NCBI GenBank assembly: GCA_013399115.1
Contig: VXAA01001241.1
Coordinates: forward strand, 458,768 to 522,767
Direction of reading: 5' to 3'
DNA from: Anseranas semipalmata
Taxonomy: Eukaryota > Chordata > Aves > Anseriformes > Anseranatidae
DNA length: 64,000 nt
This document shows positions 22,735-36,300 of this stretch, one piece after another. The translations under genes were made by a program, and so were the position numbers. Numbering within the stretch: the stretch's first letter is position 1; each line of letters begins with the position of its first letter. The notes under the pieces were generated by a model. That model ran no database searches. It was not told the origin of the DNA and worked only from the letters and a program-made list of their open reading frames with translations.

Positions 22735-25700
22735 CTGATCTAAAGAGTTTCATTGACCTTATGTCCTAATTTATTGCCTGTTGTATTCCTTTAAATGTAG
22801 GAATGTAAGAGCAACCTGATGCAAGCCTGCTGTTAATTTTTTAAGAAAACTAATTGCTAAACTAAGCAAGAATTTTAGTGGTTCATTTTCAAAATATAGG
22901 AACAAGTTAGCAGAAGGTGCCAGTTTAATTCTTAAGCCAGTGAAACACTGAATTTATCTTCCTGTTCTGATATGTTTCAGTGCAGAGTGTATAGTAGAAT
23001 TCTGTTCTGTGTGCAAGAGTTGTTAAAAGTATGCTCAAGATTTATTACAAAATCAGGGTAAAACATTGCCTAATTCATGCATGTCACTAAGGTCAAATTT
23101 ATCCAGGGCATCAAAATCAAGATTCTCTGGGTCACACAGTGGAAAACGTTTCTTATCTTGGACTTAAAAGTTCTTGTATGATTCTTCTGCTTCCATAGAG
23201 GGGCACAGTACGGTAAAAGCTTTCAAGTGATGTGATAATTCAGTGTGATTATTCAAAGAGGGAAAAAATTGTTATGGAGATGCTTTTATTTTTTTTTTTT
23301 TTAACTTTACAGAAAGTAGATAAAAGTTGTATTTCTCAAATGTTGTATTATAATTAGCCTATCAAAGCATACCAAAGAACATAGATATGTAACAGCGTTT
23401 GCATTTGTGTTCCATTTTTTAAGATACAAACCTAGTCAATGTTTGCTGGTTGTAGAGAGGATTAAATACAAGTCCAGACACGTCTCCTACATAGTACAGT
23501 GGATGAGGTGAGGGTTTCAGTTTGCATCCCTAATTTAAAAAGAAATTTTGTCAATTCAAAATCAAGGTCCACATAATATGGGTGATTAAGTGCATGGCTG
23601 CAGCTGATAAGTACTGAACTATAACAAGACGTTAATGAACGTAGAATATCTAAAATACTGCCTTAGTAAAAGGAAGCAATGAAATAACAGCTGGCTTGTG
23701 TAATAGAAGAGAAGGTAGCTTGAAGTCTTGAAAGCAGGAGATGTGAAGTAGCTATTGACGTGAAAGAGTAATTGACTGATCAGGTAATAACTATCCTAAT
23801 TTAAACTTGACAAGGAAATTGATAGTTGATATTGTTAAATATCCTCTAATGAGGCAGAAAGGGGACAAAAGAAATGCTAGAGTTGTTGTGTGAATATGGT
23901 ATGAGAGTTGCTTTGATAAACAAATGCAATATGGAATGACTGGGAAACAATAAGAGATGATAAAAGGTACAATTTTCTAGTCGTTTTTCAGACTATAAGC
24001 ATTGTGTCTAGCATGTACAATGGAGGAAAATGAGGGAAATTACTGAAGCTAGGAAAACATGGCATTATCCTTTGTGTGCAGTGAGTTTGCATGTGCCCTA
24101 CATTGTTATTACATCTTAATTATTTTAAATTAGCTCTATAAAAGCATTATGTCATGCCTAAATTTCTTGGGAAGTTTAAGCATCTGGGTTCTGTGAATTT
24201 TTTTTGTTGTGTTCTTGTTTTGTGTTTTTGTTTGTTTTTCTCACATCAGATATGTGGGATTTGCAAATAATTAATAGATTTAACACATTTAACAATGTCA
24301 GTATGTAATTTCCACTTCTAGGTAAGTTCTTGCATAGACCCCCTTGTGCGTGTAGAAGAGGGCATAAAAAAATAAACTAAACTCGGGGATGATTTGCATT
24401 CACTTATATTATTGTCGGTGTACCTTTAAAACACTGAATTGAAGGCAGCAAAAAGAAGACATAAGTTGATTCTTTTTGTGGTGTCTAACGTATGCTTGTA
24501 ATTTGGTAACCTGCTCTCCTGGGCACTGAAAAATGGACTTTATTCTGAAAAGTCTGAAGTAAAAACATCAGAAAAGATTCCATGAAGGGCTGGGTTTTGT
24601 AGATTAGCCCCTAACTTTGGGGAAATAAATTTATGGCTCCTAATAATTGTGACAGTCATTGTACTTAAGCAGCTAAGGAATCGTTTATTCATCATGTTAA
24701 TTATTAACAGTGACTGAAGATGTGGATTCTAAGAATGTTCACAAAGTTGGTCTATTGGACCAAGCTTCTGTGTTTTCTGAGTATTTAATATGAAAATTAT
24801 TTAAAAGAATGTTCAAGTTAAAACCAAATATAATTTGAATTACTATAAATATGAAGTACTCAACTGCATAACTTTAGGGCTGCCAGAGTCTGTGCTACAC
24901 CAGAAGAGATGCATAGATGGGAAAATGGAAAAGGACAGCAGTCCTAATTAAGATGATACTTTCTCCATGTGGTTAGAAAGATATTTTTCTCTCCCAACAA
25001 CGTAAATTCTACTTGCTTGAAATTGAAGTTTTTTGCGTTTCCAAAATGAATCAAAGCTAAACCATATTTTCTAAGATAGAAGAGTTAGCATGTTATCATG
25101 CTAATCATGCTATAATGGTTTGTAACTATTGCTTTGGAAAAATGAGAATTTTGAGTGGTTCTTTTAGGGGTACTCCGCTGGGGCTTAATGTAATTAAGAA
25201 ACAAAACTGTGCTACAGATAGCATTCTGTCATAATAGCAACCGTTAGGAAAGTGTAGTATGGTAAAAGTAGTTAAGCTCCAACCTTATGTTCATGATGAA
25301 AAGAACAAATAGCATTAAGTTAGTATCTATACATACTATTCTGTGAGATTTTTAAAAAGTATTTGATAATCATGAAACTATGTTCTGATGGTAAAGTTAT
25401 GAAGATTTCTCTTAAGACTTCATAATTTGGATGAAGAAAGTCTTCTTACTTTTATATTTTATATATAAATTTGTGTGCCAGAATTATGAGACGTTACTGC
25501 TACATTTAGGAGGACTGATGTTAAAGATTGCGACTCATCATTAGAGCAGTGAGTTTCTGTTGTGCTGACTTGCACATGTTCTGTGAATATTCGGAAGTAA
25601 ATGGAGAATAATCACAGATAATATGTAGAATTCTTTGCAGGATATGAAACTGAAGTGCTTTCTTAGGTCAGTAAAATCAGCTGGCAGATGAAATGCCATT

Positions 25701-28119
25701 AAGATACTTCCAAAGGCTTCGAGTGGGCTCTTTATGCTTCAGTTCAGATGCCTAGGATTTCTGTACAGATAAAGTGAACTGTACCTCTGAGGGCTGTCAG
25801 TGCTGAGCATAAAGCCAGCTGATGCCTCTCTAGCCTGCTGCCATTTTCAGAATTGCTGGGCAGATGAACATTCTTAGACTCTCGCCCCGTTTCATAATAT
25901 ACATGGCTGAATACAAGCTTCAAGATGCCTCTGCCAACTTAAAAACAAGGGTGTAGTCCTCTCATAAGTTTATATATTCCTGTGTGAAAGATCAGAATGG
26001 CTGTCACTATTTTTTCCTTATTTACTCTATCAGGCTGCTTATTAAGGAGAATTAACCGCTGGTGCCTGCTTTGTGCTGGGTTTGCTGCTGCACAGAGGCA
26101 CTGCATGTGTTTTGGGTGTAGGCACCTGCGCTCTTGCTGTATACATTGGTCTCTGCAATACTTAAGCATAAAGTGCTGCCATGCATGCATGAAAGGTTTC
26201 GGCAGAGCGGATGAATAGGAAAGAGCTAGCGAGGTTTATTTACTTCTACAGTTAGACTACTATGCGGCGTGGGTTTTAGTATTTCTTCTTCAACTTAGCC
26301 GTGTAAGAGAAGGCTGTTGTTACAAAATGAGTTGTGCTTGTTTGAGTAGTATATCATATGTGAATTTTAATGGCAATACTTCTGTAAGAGAAAGGGTGCT
26401 CTCAGAAAAGTGAAGCAACTGAAGTGACGAAACACACGTTCATATATGCGCATCACTGGAAATTATATGAATGGGGAAAAATTTATGATGATATATCAGT
26501 TATTTCCATCAGCTCTTGGTCTGAAATGATTCTCTTTTATCAACGCATTTATTCAGAGATAATGACATCTCTTGAACCAATCACTTCCTATTGCCAGTAG
26601 CACTTAGCTCCTGTTAGCACTCTGTGGAACCATCAGATCAGATCAAGTGAATTAATCTGTGACACGCACAGTAAAGAACAGCGGCATTTATCATCGCGAA
26701 GGTCATCTCTCACAGCGGCATTCTCAGAGCAGCAGTCCCTTCTCATAGCAGGAGTTTTCACTAAATAAGTGACCGTGATGTCCCATATGTTCCTGCTTTA
26801 TTTGTTTCAGATGTATAGCTTTCAGAGCACATCATAATGAGGAGCGTACAGAAATGGCATGGAAAAATGGCATAACACAACAGACTGCTAAGAAGAGCTG
26901 GGAGGTGTGGGTTTCTTTGTTTTGTGTTTTTAACATTTGGGAACATGATGTTTTGGAACTGGAGGTTTGAAAATTCAGACCCTAGATATAATGACATCTT
27001 CCAGAACTGCAACAGTACAAAGAAAAAATTAATTTCTTCTGAATATGGTAGGAAACACCATAGGTAGGTTAGCAGTCTTTGAAGGAAGCTAATACGCTAG
27101 AATTCCTGAAAATAATAATCATAGTTAAATGGAATCTACATTGGCTTGAAAAGACCATGAATTTACCATCTACCCACTAGGAAGATTCTATATGCATTTT
27201 GCTCAGCCTTGTAGCTGGTGAACTTCTGACAGCACAGAAAGAGAGGGATGTTTGTTTACTGAAGGATTTTCAGCCTCGTGTCTTGATGTGATGATGCTGT
27301 CTCTCTATCCCTGTTTTCCCTGCTTCTGCCTCTACCTTCTTCCTCCCACTTGCTTTTAAACGTTACACTGACCTCTTTCAAATTCGATGAAAGAGTAAAG
27401 GTCCTAAAGATACATAAGTTATGCTAGGCTCTAGGACAGAAGATCTTAGAAGCTTGAGATAAGACTAGCATAAGTTTGCCCATTGCTGGAAAATGGAAAA
27501 TTTATCAGACTTTTCCTGGAAATTCTCTTTTTCTTCTTACAGATTTTGCTTAGGTGGACCTTTTAAGACATCCTTTGTACGGTGAAGGTTTCAGACGTGG
27601 CAACACTATCCCAACATCATGACTTGAATTGGCCAAGGTCTGCATCCTGTACTCCACAGGCATGCACAGCCAGTTTTTTTGTGCACAGCCAAGTGCACAA
27701 AATATGAGAATGGCAGCCAAAGGGCAAGTCTAAGGTGTGGAAGTGTGTGTACCAATAGATAAAAAATATATATATATATTGAGAATGTGCTTTGTGGTAT
27801 ACATACGGTGTGTATTTCTGTTAGATGATTCTGTGGTATAAAGGCTCCCTTATCCACAGGAATCCTGGAATAAAACCTTTTTCCTGAATTACAAGCTCTT
27901 GCTGGACGGTTTTTGCTTTTCTTTTCTCGTGATTGGAGCATTTACAAAGTTTCCCATTCAAAGGAAATGCTTGATTTTTCTTAATCAGAGAACAAGGATC
28001 AAATTTAATGTTATTATCATCATAGGTAAATCTGTGATTGTAGAAATGTTCAGTACCATTTGTGCTTAAAACTTTGTTTCTCTTAATGATTTTCTTTAAG
28101 AAAAAATGATAAAAAGAGC

Positions 28120-28138
28120 AAAAAAAAAAAAAAAAAAA
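28120..28138. repeat. Homopolymer A19
   Basis: Uninterrupted A19 followed by GGTGCC, about 75 bp to the left of the CR1 relic. It is not the CR1 tail, since CR1 copies do not end in poly(A). Confidence 0.9.
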
Positions 28139-28213
28139 GGTGCCTGCATGACTGTGCATAAGTTTCAAAGACAGAAATCAAGCTATACTGCAATTTATTT
28201 TATATCCCCTGTA

Positions 28214-28770
28214 TTAAAATTAGAATAGTTGAGTTGGGAGGGACCTTCAAAGATCTTCGAGTCCAACTGCCTGACCTCTTCGGGGCTAACCAAGTTAAAG
28301 CACATATTATTAAGGGCATTATCAAAATGCCTCTTGAACACTGACAGTGTTCAATGGATACATTCTGGTCCTGCATCCAGATCATTGATAAAAACATTGA
28401 AAAGGACTGGCCCTAGAATTGAGCCTTGGGAACACCGCTGGTGACCAGCCACCAGCCAGACATAGACCCAGTCACTGTGACCCATTGAGCTCTACCATTG
28501 AGCCAGTTCATCACCCAGCGTACCATAGACACGTTCATCTCACAGTCAGACAATTTGTCCAGAGGGATGCTGTGAGGGGTGACATCAAAGGCCTTACTAA
28601 AGTCCAGAAAGATTTCATCTGCTGCCTGCCCTTCATCCACCAAGCGGGTGACCTGATCATAGACTGAGATCAAATTGCTAAGGCAGGACTTTCCTTGATG
28701 AACCCACGTTGACTACGCCTGATTAATAGCTTTGTTCTTTAAATGCCTTTCAGAATCCTAACGTAGCTCT
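28214..28770 (-). mobile_element. CR1 LINE relic, older subfamily
   Basis: The low-coordinate end reads TAGAATAGTTGAGTTGGGAGG, close to an avian CR1 3' end (written in plus orientation). The minus strand 28413-28673 encodes an RT fragment: QVTRLVDEGQAADEIFLDF, SKAFD, HSIPLDKLS, VRWVMNWLNGRAQWV and VTSGVP. LDFSKAFD (about 28580-28615) is motif A, with the first metal-binding aspartate kept. After VTSGVP the frame is lost, and near 28350 the 3' UTR joins the RT region with part of the element missing. The right edge fades near 28770. It is 5'-truncated and inactive, and appears more diverged than the copy at 18941. Confidence 0.9.
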
Positions 28771-31700
28771 CTTGCTGAAACTATGCTTTTTGTTAGAAGT
28801 TTTAACATTTTGAAATATATTGGCAGAAGAGAAAGGAAAAAATGAGGAAAACCTGAGGTAAAGTTACAGTTGTTCTTGCAATTCTTTTTACGCTTTTGGC
28901 TTGTTACAGCAGGAGTTTGGTACCTTGAGACAGGGTAATGGACTTCTTAATGCCTGTGCTTTTTCCTTATGGATCTCTTGGACAATGTCAGTATCTGTCT
29001 TTGATAGTATGTATTCCTTAAGTCACACTTTATTTCAGTCTGGTATCTAAAATTGGTGTTTACTTTTTGCATTTATTAACCGATCAAGTTTCTATGTTTG
29101 TATAGTTTTCTTATACGGAAGGTCAACGCAGTCTGCAGTGGTTACAGAACGCTTGTGTATCTCAGTGATTTGTGCACATCTGTGAGTAGGGGTGAAACTC
29201 CCAGAGCTGCTAACCAGTAATCACTTGACCAGTAGTGGTATCTTATAGGATTGTTTTATAGGAATATGTATCTATATAACGATTTAATTACGTTTTTGGT
29301 CAAGGTCTGTCAGTCAAGTGATCTGCTGCTCTGAATGTCAAAGTTTTGAATACTAGTTCAGTAGCTTCTAAGTAGATAATGTCAAAGTAGCAGATTTACA
29401 ATCAAGCTGAATTGAACAAATTATCAAAATAAAAGTGTCATTAAGTCAGTCTGTCAAGGGACACTTATAATTCAGTTTAAAAAAAATGAAAATTGTACTG
29501 CCATTTTTTATGGGATAGCTTTTATACAACACATTGCATTTGTACGTGTTTTGTTTGATTCCTGTTTTTTATTTGTTTTTCTTTTTTTTTGTTTTTAGAC
29601 AAACAATCTCTTTGACTTTTATAAGCTTTTTAGCAGGTCTCTTCACAAGCTGATAATAGCTTGACCATTGCCTTTTCCAGATCTGTGTTTAAACCCCCAG
29701 TTGCCAAGTGCACAAAGATGAGAAATAATATAAAATACATGGTTCTTTCTTTTCTAATTATCTTCAGCTCTCATGTTTCAATGACTTGCGAAACATTGTG
29801 GCCTTTGGCATAGCTACAGCCTGAATTTAACAAAATATTCAAGTAGGTGCTCTAAACCAGGCAGAAATGCCTGTGCTCTTCAGAGCCCTGAAATACAGTC
29901 TTAAGTTTGTTTTCAGCAGGGCTTCACTCTGTTGTTAACTGTTCTTCTTACGCTCAATAGAGTTTGATATAAGGACAATTTGTTAAAATTTGTAACAAAT
30001 GGATATGTGATTTTTAGTGAGCTGTTGCTGTATGGGTAAATAATATGGAAGTACATAGAGAAAAAAATAGTCTCTCAAACGGAATGGGTGCAGTGGCAAT
30101 CACTGTCATATTTAAAGGAATCAAAGGGAGATCATTTATTTTGTGACAACTGGAGAAGGGACATCGATCTGTGTTGGCAAAGTGTTGCCTTTCCCTACAC
30201 TGATAATGGCAATTGACAAACCTTGCACAGAGGCTCTGGCAACAGAGTACTTCATTGTCTGAAATATGAATGGTTCGGGTATTTTAGAAATACTAAAATG
30301 TGAGGGTTTTGTTTGAGTTTCTTACACCTTTATTGTATGTAATTATGGACTTTCTTCAGTAGTACAGATAGCTTGGATTAGACTCCCTGCCATGATGTTG
30401 AGAGGGATATTAATTTTGTGTGTAAAGTTTTGCAGATTGATAGTGGTTCATTCTTCTTTACTTGTGCTACAACAAAGAAGATAATCTTAAATGGTGGATA
30501 TTGGTTTTAACAGTAAGTATTTTTATTTATTTATTTATTTATTTTGAGCCAACACATTTAATACTTTCTTATTTTTTCTAATCCTTCTCACTAGGGATAA
30601 GCAGGCTGTGAATGAAAGCTGAAAATATCAATTCTGCATTCGCAGCAGGATTTGCTTGGCCCTAGCATAGTGATCTAGGCCAAATGGCCAACAACAGTTT
30701 AAAGGATGATATATGCATCAAAGAATTCACATCTGTAAAGGCAGGTCCCAATTTTTATTTAAAAGTACTTTGGGATATAAACTGTATTCTGGTTATGAGT
30801 TTGACATTTCAACCATGTAATCCATGTCTCAGGCAATGCCAGTATCATTCAGTCCATGTTGGATAAAATGACAGAGGGAAGGAAATTATACCTAAATAAG
30901 TTTGTGGTCTTCTGTCCGCCAAATGCTGTTTTGATGGGATTTGCCCCCATAGGTTGCTTTTTTCCCCAGAATTAGGCTTGCCCAGTCTGCTTAGCATCAC
31001 TTCTTGCTGAGCCTTGGGCATGGATGTAATTGATGCTCAACCTTTTACAATTATATGTCAGATGTCACTAAGTATGACATGTCCAAGAGGCAGTATTTGG
31101 TCAGTGCCTGATGTTGAATACAGCCACATAATCAATCTTTTACTTCATTAGTAGATACCTGAACAGCTGTGAATGAATGTGTTGTTCAATACATGTTTAA
31201 ATACCAAATTGTTAGTGTCCAGAACCATTCCTTCAACTTAGTAATTGTATTTGCTTTGATGTGACTAGGTTCCTTCCTACAGAGGCATTTCATCAAGCAA
31301 ACAATGCATATGTTTGGCAACACAAACCTCAGTCTTCTCTACATAAATTTGTAAAACTAGGTCAGCATTGTCCTCTAAGTAGTCCTTAGGTTGTCTTCTC
31401 CTTGGTAAGTAGTAACAATGTCATGTGGTTCCTGGCTCCTTGCATCTTTATAAAGATAAAATCAGCGGAATGCACTGTTCCCAAATATGTCTGCCTTTGC
31501 TGAGCTGCTACAGAATGTCTTAACACTTGATAAGCCTAGGTATAATTGGCTGCTGTCTTCTTTCTGCTGTTTTGCAATTTGATTGAATTAGCAAGTGTTC
31601 ACATATCCTCACTACCGATTTCACGTAAATGAAGTTCTGCAATAAAAAAGTCACAAAGTGCATGGTCCAATGGAAAGTGTGGTTAAAGGAAAAAAAAAAA

Positions 31701-33297
31701 AAAAACTGGCTAGCAGGCCTGAATCCTGTAATAGCTACTGATTGTTTTGAGGGTCAACATTGATTGTTTTTTTCCTGATCAGCGAAATCTGATTTTGAGC
31801 CATCTCTGGTGAGAAAGGCAAACAGCAATCGTCCTGATGCAAAAGAGTCAATAGTGACATCACTGAAACTAAAAACTATCTTTTGCTATCGGCTAGAAAC
31901 TGGTTAGTGGGTTAAGCGAGCAAAATCTTCATCATTTCTGTTGAATTTTACAAACTGGCTAACCAATGTATCTTGCTGAACTTATTTGAAAAACATGTTG
32001 AGACAAATGTACTTGCTCTGAAATTTTCAAGAAGGAAGTCAAGAAGACTACATGAGATGAAATAGCTTCTCTGAGCTGCATATAAACAGAGTCATCCTCT
32101 CCCTTCTCATCGGGCAGTTGTGCCATTTACACATGCAAAATGATTATGTGAATTACTGAGCAAAATGACATGAGGTCCTGCATTTGGAGTTTTTTGTTTT
32201 TTGTTTTTTTCTTTAAATGAAAGTATTCTCCTACCTTACGGGAAGACGTTAATTTCCCAGTTTCTAACGCTGGACATGCACGATCATGGACTCTCAGGAA
32301 CCCCTGAGTGCCAGCTTTCTGACTGTTCTCTGAAAGCAGAGCAGATCATCTGCTCTGCTGTTGTTCAGGAGAAGCGTGTGCACAGCACAAAAACCAGAAC
32401 ATTATATCGCGCCCAGGGAAGCACAAAAGCCTTCTCTGACCATATGGCCCTCTGGGGACTTGACTGTTTTCCTTTTGATTATGTATACTACTACACTGCT
32501 TGTCACACCATAAATTAGCTTATATATAAAATCTTTTCTGAATATCTTCCAGCTACATTTGTTCCTAGGTTGGAGAAGAATTCTGATAAAGATGTATTTT
32601 GTAATGCCTGCTTCCTTCTGTGGTTCTGGGCTTGTTGGCACTTCTTTAAAAGAAGGATCAAGTAGAAGCCCTCAGGCGTATCCTGCCAAGCCTTTAATGC
32701 TACTGTGTGTTGCAATCTGAAGAGCATACTGACATGCCTTTAAAGTGGTCCACGAGAGGATCCCACACCTCCTTTCTCCCAGTGCTAGTCATTCTCATAT
32801 AGTGACATGCTTCCTCCCTGGCAGCAGTGGCTTCTGCTAGCATTAAAAATTTACCTGGGGCAGTTGTTCTGAATGTCTGTGGTTGTCTGAACATGATTTT
32901 TGAAGCTTCTTTTACCTCGTAATTCAAGAACCAAAGAGTATCTCTTATCCTGAGAGAAAGCAAAGGGTACTTAGCCTGGTATTTAGCTTGAGTCCTAAGT
33001 TAGTCAGTGTACAGGTTATTCTGTTGGGTATTTTTACTAATGAACCTTTTGCTGCATATATTCCAATCTTGATGACTGTTGAGAGACTGTCAGATTTGCC
33101 AGTTCGCTGGCCTGCAAAGCGAGTATTGTTGAATAATGAGCTACCTGCTGCAATCTCACTCCGACCACTGCTGTCATTGCCTGTAATAAAACACTGCACA
33201 GGAGCCTGTGACCCAAAGCTGTAGCCTGGGAGTGTCTGGGTGGTAAGAGGGGCAATGTCTTTCAAGTTTATTGTCTATCTGTGGCATCCTGTAGTCT
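28771..33297. other. AT-rich region without a supported gene
   Basis: It contains (TTTA)n at 30520-30545 and A16 at 31690-31705. Short open frames lack domains and overlap frames on the other strand. Confidence 0.4.
30520..30545. repeat. (TTTA)n microsatellite
   Basis: About six TTTA units followed by TTTTGAGCC. Confidence 0.85.
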
Positions 33298-33345
33298 GGT
33301 TTGGGCAGTACCTTGTGCCTCAGTTTCCTCCATTGGGATGAAAAA
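33298..33345 (+). repeat. MIR-like SINE relic, plus orientation
   Basis: TTTGGGCAGTACC is followed by TGTGCCTCAGTTTCCTC at 33314-33330, then TTGGGATGA. The 17-bp stretch is identical to the MIR core as I recall it. The preceding TTGGGCA and the following GGGATAA-like segment sit in the right order with short deletions. Limits are approximate. Confidence 0.6.
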
Positions 33346-36300
33346 AAGTCTCTAACATGCAGCTGTAGATTCCAGAATGGATCGAGTCTGTACTTTGTAA
33401 GTACGAAGCTCTACAAAACAAACAAACAACGTTATTTGGGATTTAGCCTCTGAATTAATTGTCAGTCTTCCTTGACGACTCTTGTATTTGCTTCTCCCTG
33501 AGGCACTGAACGAGCCTGCCATTCTCACTCATCTCTCTGGGTCACTCACTTGGGTTCCCCAGCTCAGACACCGCAGCAATGAGCACAGCCCCACTTCACC
33601 TGGTGCCAGGTGCAGCAGGCGGAGGCTCGCGGGGCTTGGCTCAGCCAGCAGTTCCTGCTCTCTGCCGCTCAGCAGCTTCCCAGCCTGCACGGGGCAGCTG
33701 TCCCTGCAGTCTGCTGCCATGCGCTGCATAGGGTGCTGTGTTTGCCAGAGCTTATAGAGCACTGCTGCAGAGTCAAAGAAAAATGAGCCTTAGTTTTAAA
33801 GCATTAAGAATTAGGAGATGCTCATCCTCTAAGACACCCCTCACACAGGGTGGTCCTCATCCTTTTCTCTTAACTCAAGCAGTTGCTGTATGCAGGGTAT
33901 ATTTTCTTTCCTGCCATCCATCCTTCCCTGTGTGAATTCAAGGAGGGCCTAAGTTAAGGCAGTGTTGGCTGCTCCTGCTCTGAGGAGACATGGTGGGGTT
34001 CAAAACCGAGGGTAATACTCTTCCCTAAACTGCCACTTGGATAGACCCTCCCAAAGTACTTCAGTGACAGCTGAATTGTTTTTTCCTTTTTTTTTTTTGG
34101 TTGGTTGGTTTTGTTTTTTAATGCAAGAAACGGTGAAGGAATAACCTCTGTGGCATAATTAGAAATAGTTATATCTGCTGTTGTGACACTGGAAGATGCA
34201 GAAGTATTGCTTACCTAATAGAAATTGGCAGTACTTTTGTTGCTGTATTTTAAGTCTGTTTTACCTGAAGTCAAACTGAAAATAAAATTGAGATATTTTC
34301 ATACAGATATCCACAAAGATGAGACTTCAGCTGAACTTCAGTGACCTTGCATTTGAATATATATTGTTCTTTGAAAGGGAGTTTTTTGGTCCATTCTTTC
34401 TAATTAAAATTGTTTCCAAGGGGGGTATATAGAGGAGAGGGGAAAAAAAAGTCTGCTTTTTAATGGTCTAGGTTCTAAGAGGAACATCGGCTAACATCTT
34501 GGATTCAAATAAACTGATTTTCTAAATGCCATGAGCTTTCTCATTTAGAATTAAATTAATTTATCACCTTTATTTTCATCGTAAGTCACACCGTTGTGTG
34601 TAAGGTTCTCTCATTTTCTTACAAATAACATTGACGTGTATGTGAAGGTTTGAGTGCACGGTTACTTGCATGGTATGTGTAGTCACCTGATTCCTTTAGT
34701 AATAACTTCACCTAGAAATGTTCAAGAGAATTTTCTTAATTCTTTCTGGAGCATTACAGTCAAAGGTACTCAAGTTGCTATTTGCGTGGCATGCATTTTC
34801 TCATACCTACAAAGATTATTTCTACTTTTTTTCCAAAACTATTTTTGGGGAACTTGGGTTCTCTTGATAGCTAGAATGACCTTATTTTGGAGCCTTCCGA
34901 ATACAAAAGAAAGAAATAAGAAAATACCAGGTTTCATTATAGGCACAGCATTAACTTATTTTCAATCCTTAAAAAAAATGTTACTGTATATGCTGAGTGA
35001 AGATTGACTAGTATGTTAGTATCTCTTTAAGGTTATTGTTAACAGTAAGAATGTATGAAAATGATTCACCAGGGCTGCCGCTTGTCTCCAGGTTCCTATA
35101 ACAGGGAGATGATCTCAATCTGCCTTCATGCTGTTAAAATGATGCATAAGCCTACCAGCATTCTCAAATGATGTAGTATTATTGCAGCCTCTTAAAAGTT
35201 GGGCACTGAGATAATTTGGCTGATGTTGGAGAAAGAATGTACCATAACCCCTGTGGCTCAACTTTCATTGAATAAATATGGCATGCTGCTGCTTTTGTTC
35301 TCCTTGTGTATGGAAGAACAATTAACATGTCAAAAAAGAAGAATCATAGAATGTTCTGGCTCATTCCTGTAAAAAGTGCAATTCCACACTGAGTTGTGTT
35401 TTTGAAGTTACTGCGCAACGTTCAAGGTTTTATCTTGAAAATATCAGCTGTAGCCCATCTTAGGCTTCTTATGGAAAGATATGGTACTAAAGCTGGAAGA
35501 ACTAATGAATACCATATTACTTTAGCACCTATCATATTTTTAAGAATATGATATTTTTATTGCTAGATATAAACAGGGTCTGCAGTACGACTACAGCATT
35601 ACAGTTGTAATTTTTTTTGTGTAGATGTATAAAATGGCTATGATCATGGATGACTTCTATTTTAATTAAATAAAAATAAGCATCATCAGTTGTCCACAAT
35701 AACTCATTGTTGTGGGGTTTTGCCAATATACTGAAGATTTCCATTTTTTTTGGCTGTAATAGAGGCACTATCAGATGTATTAAAACCTTTTTGAGACTTC
35801 ATTACAGATTTGTCTATTTTCAGGCTCTTGTCAGTTATGACCTAAAGTAATCGCTAAGGTAGGAAATTATGCCTTCTTTCTGTACTTTTTCTATTTATTT
35901 ATTTTTGTGTTAACATCTTGCCCTTACTGCTGAGTGAACTTTGCTTATGTGTCCAGCAGTATAAAAAAGCTATGGTGAAATATAACTGTAACAATTTCTA
36001 GAAAATTTGATCTTTCCAGTTCATAGCCTGAAGTTTCCGTGAGAGAAGCTGTAAAGAGCAGACTCATTATGTGTTTCCACCGAAAAACTGTTGTTAGTTT
36101 TTGGGTGGATGTTTTTGACTGTGGAAATGTTCTGCATTTCTGACAATGATTTGGAAACTTAACGAATTCCGTGTAACGCGAAATCAAAAGAAAACAACTT
36201 CTAAAATTTTAAAATATGAAGACAGGGTTTCTGATTCTCTGAGAATGAACAGTGATTACTTCTTGTTAGGGTTGTTTGGCTTTTGTTGTGTTTAAACCAG

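Larger units (their letters stand above)
19235..28213. other. Region between the CR1 copies, no supported gene
   Basis: It is AT-rich and contains (AAAC)n at 19360-19380, a T14 run at 23289-23302, a hairpin at 22708-22734, a TA run at 27767-27779, an A19 run at 28120-28138 and one long minus-strand frame at 21210-21776. No recognised RNA gene or transposon. Confidence 0.4.

Noticed and set aside
28229..28667. Plus-strand frames of 71 and 82 codons
   Set aside because: Antisense of the CR1 relic.
35341..35353. GAATCATAGAATG, like the CR1 3' terminal repeat
   Set aside because: The following sequence lacks the GGTTGGAAGGGACCTT segment, so it is not supported as a CR1 end.
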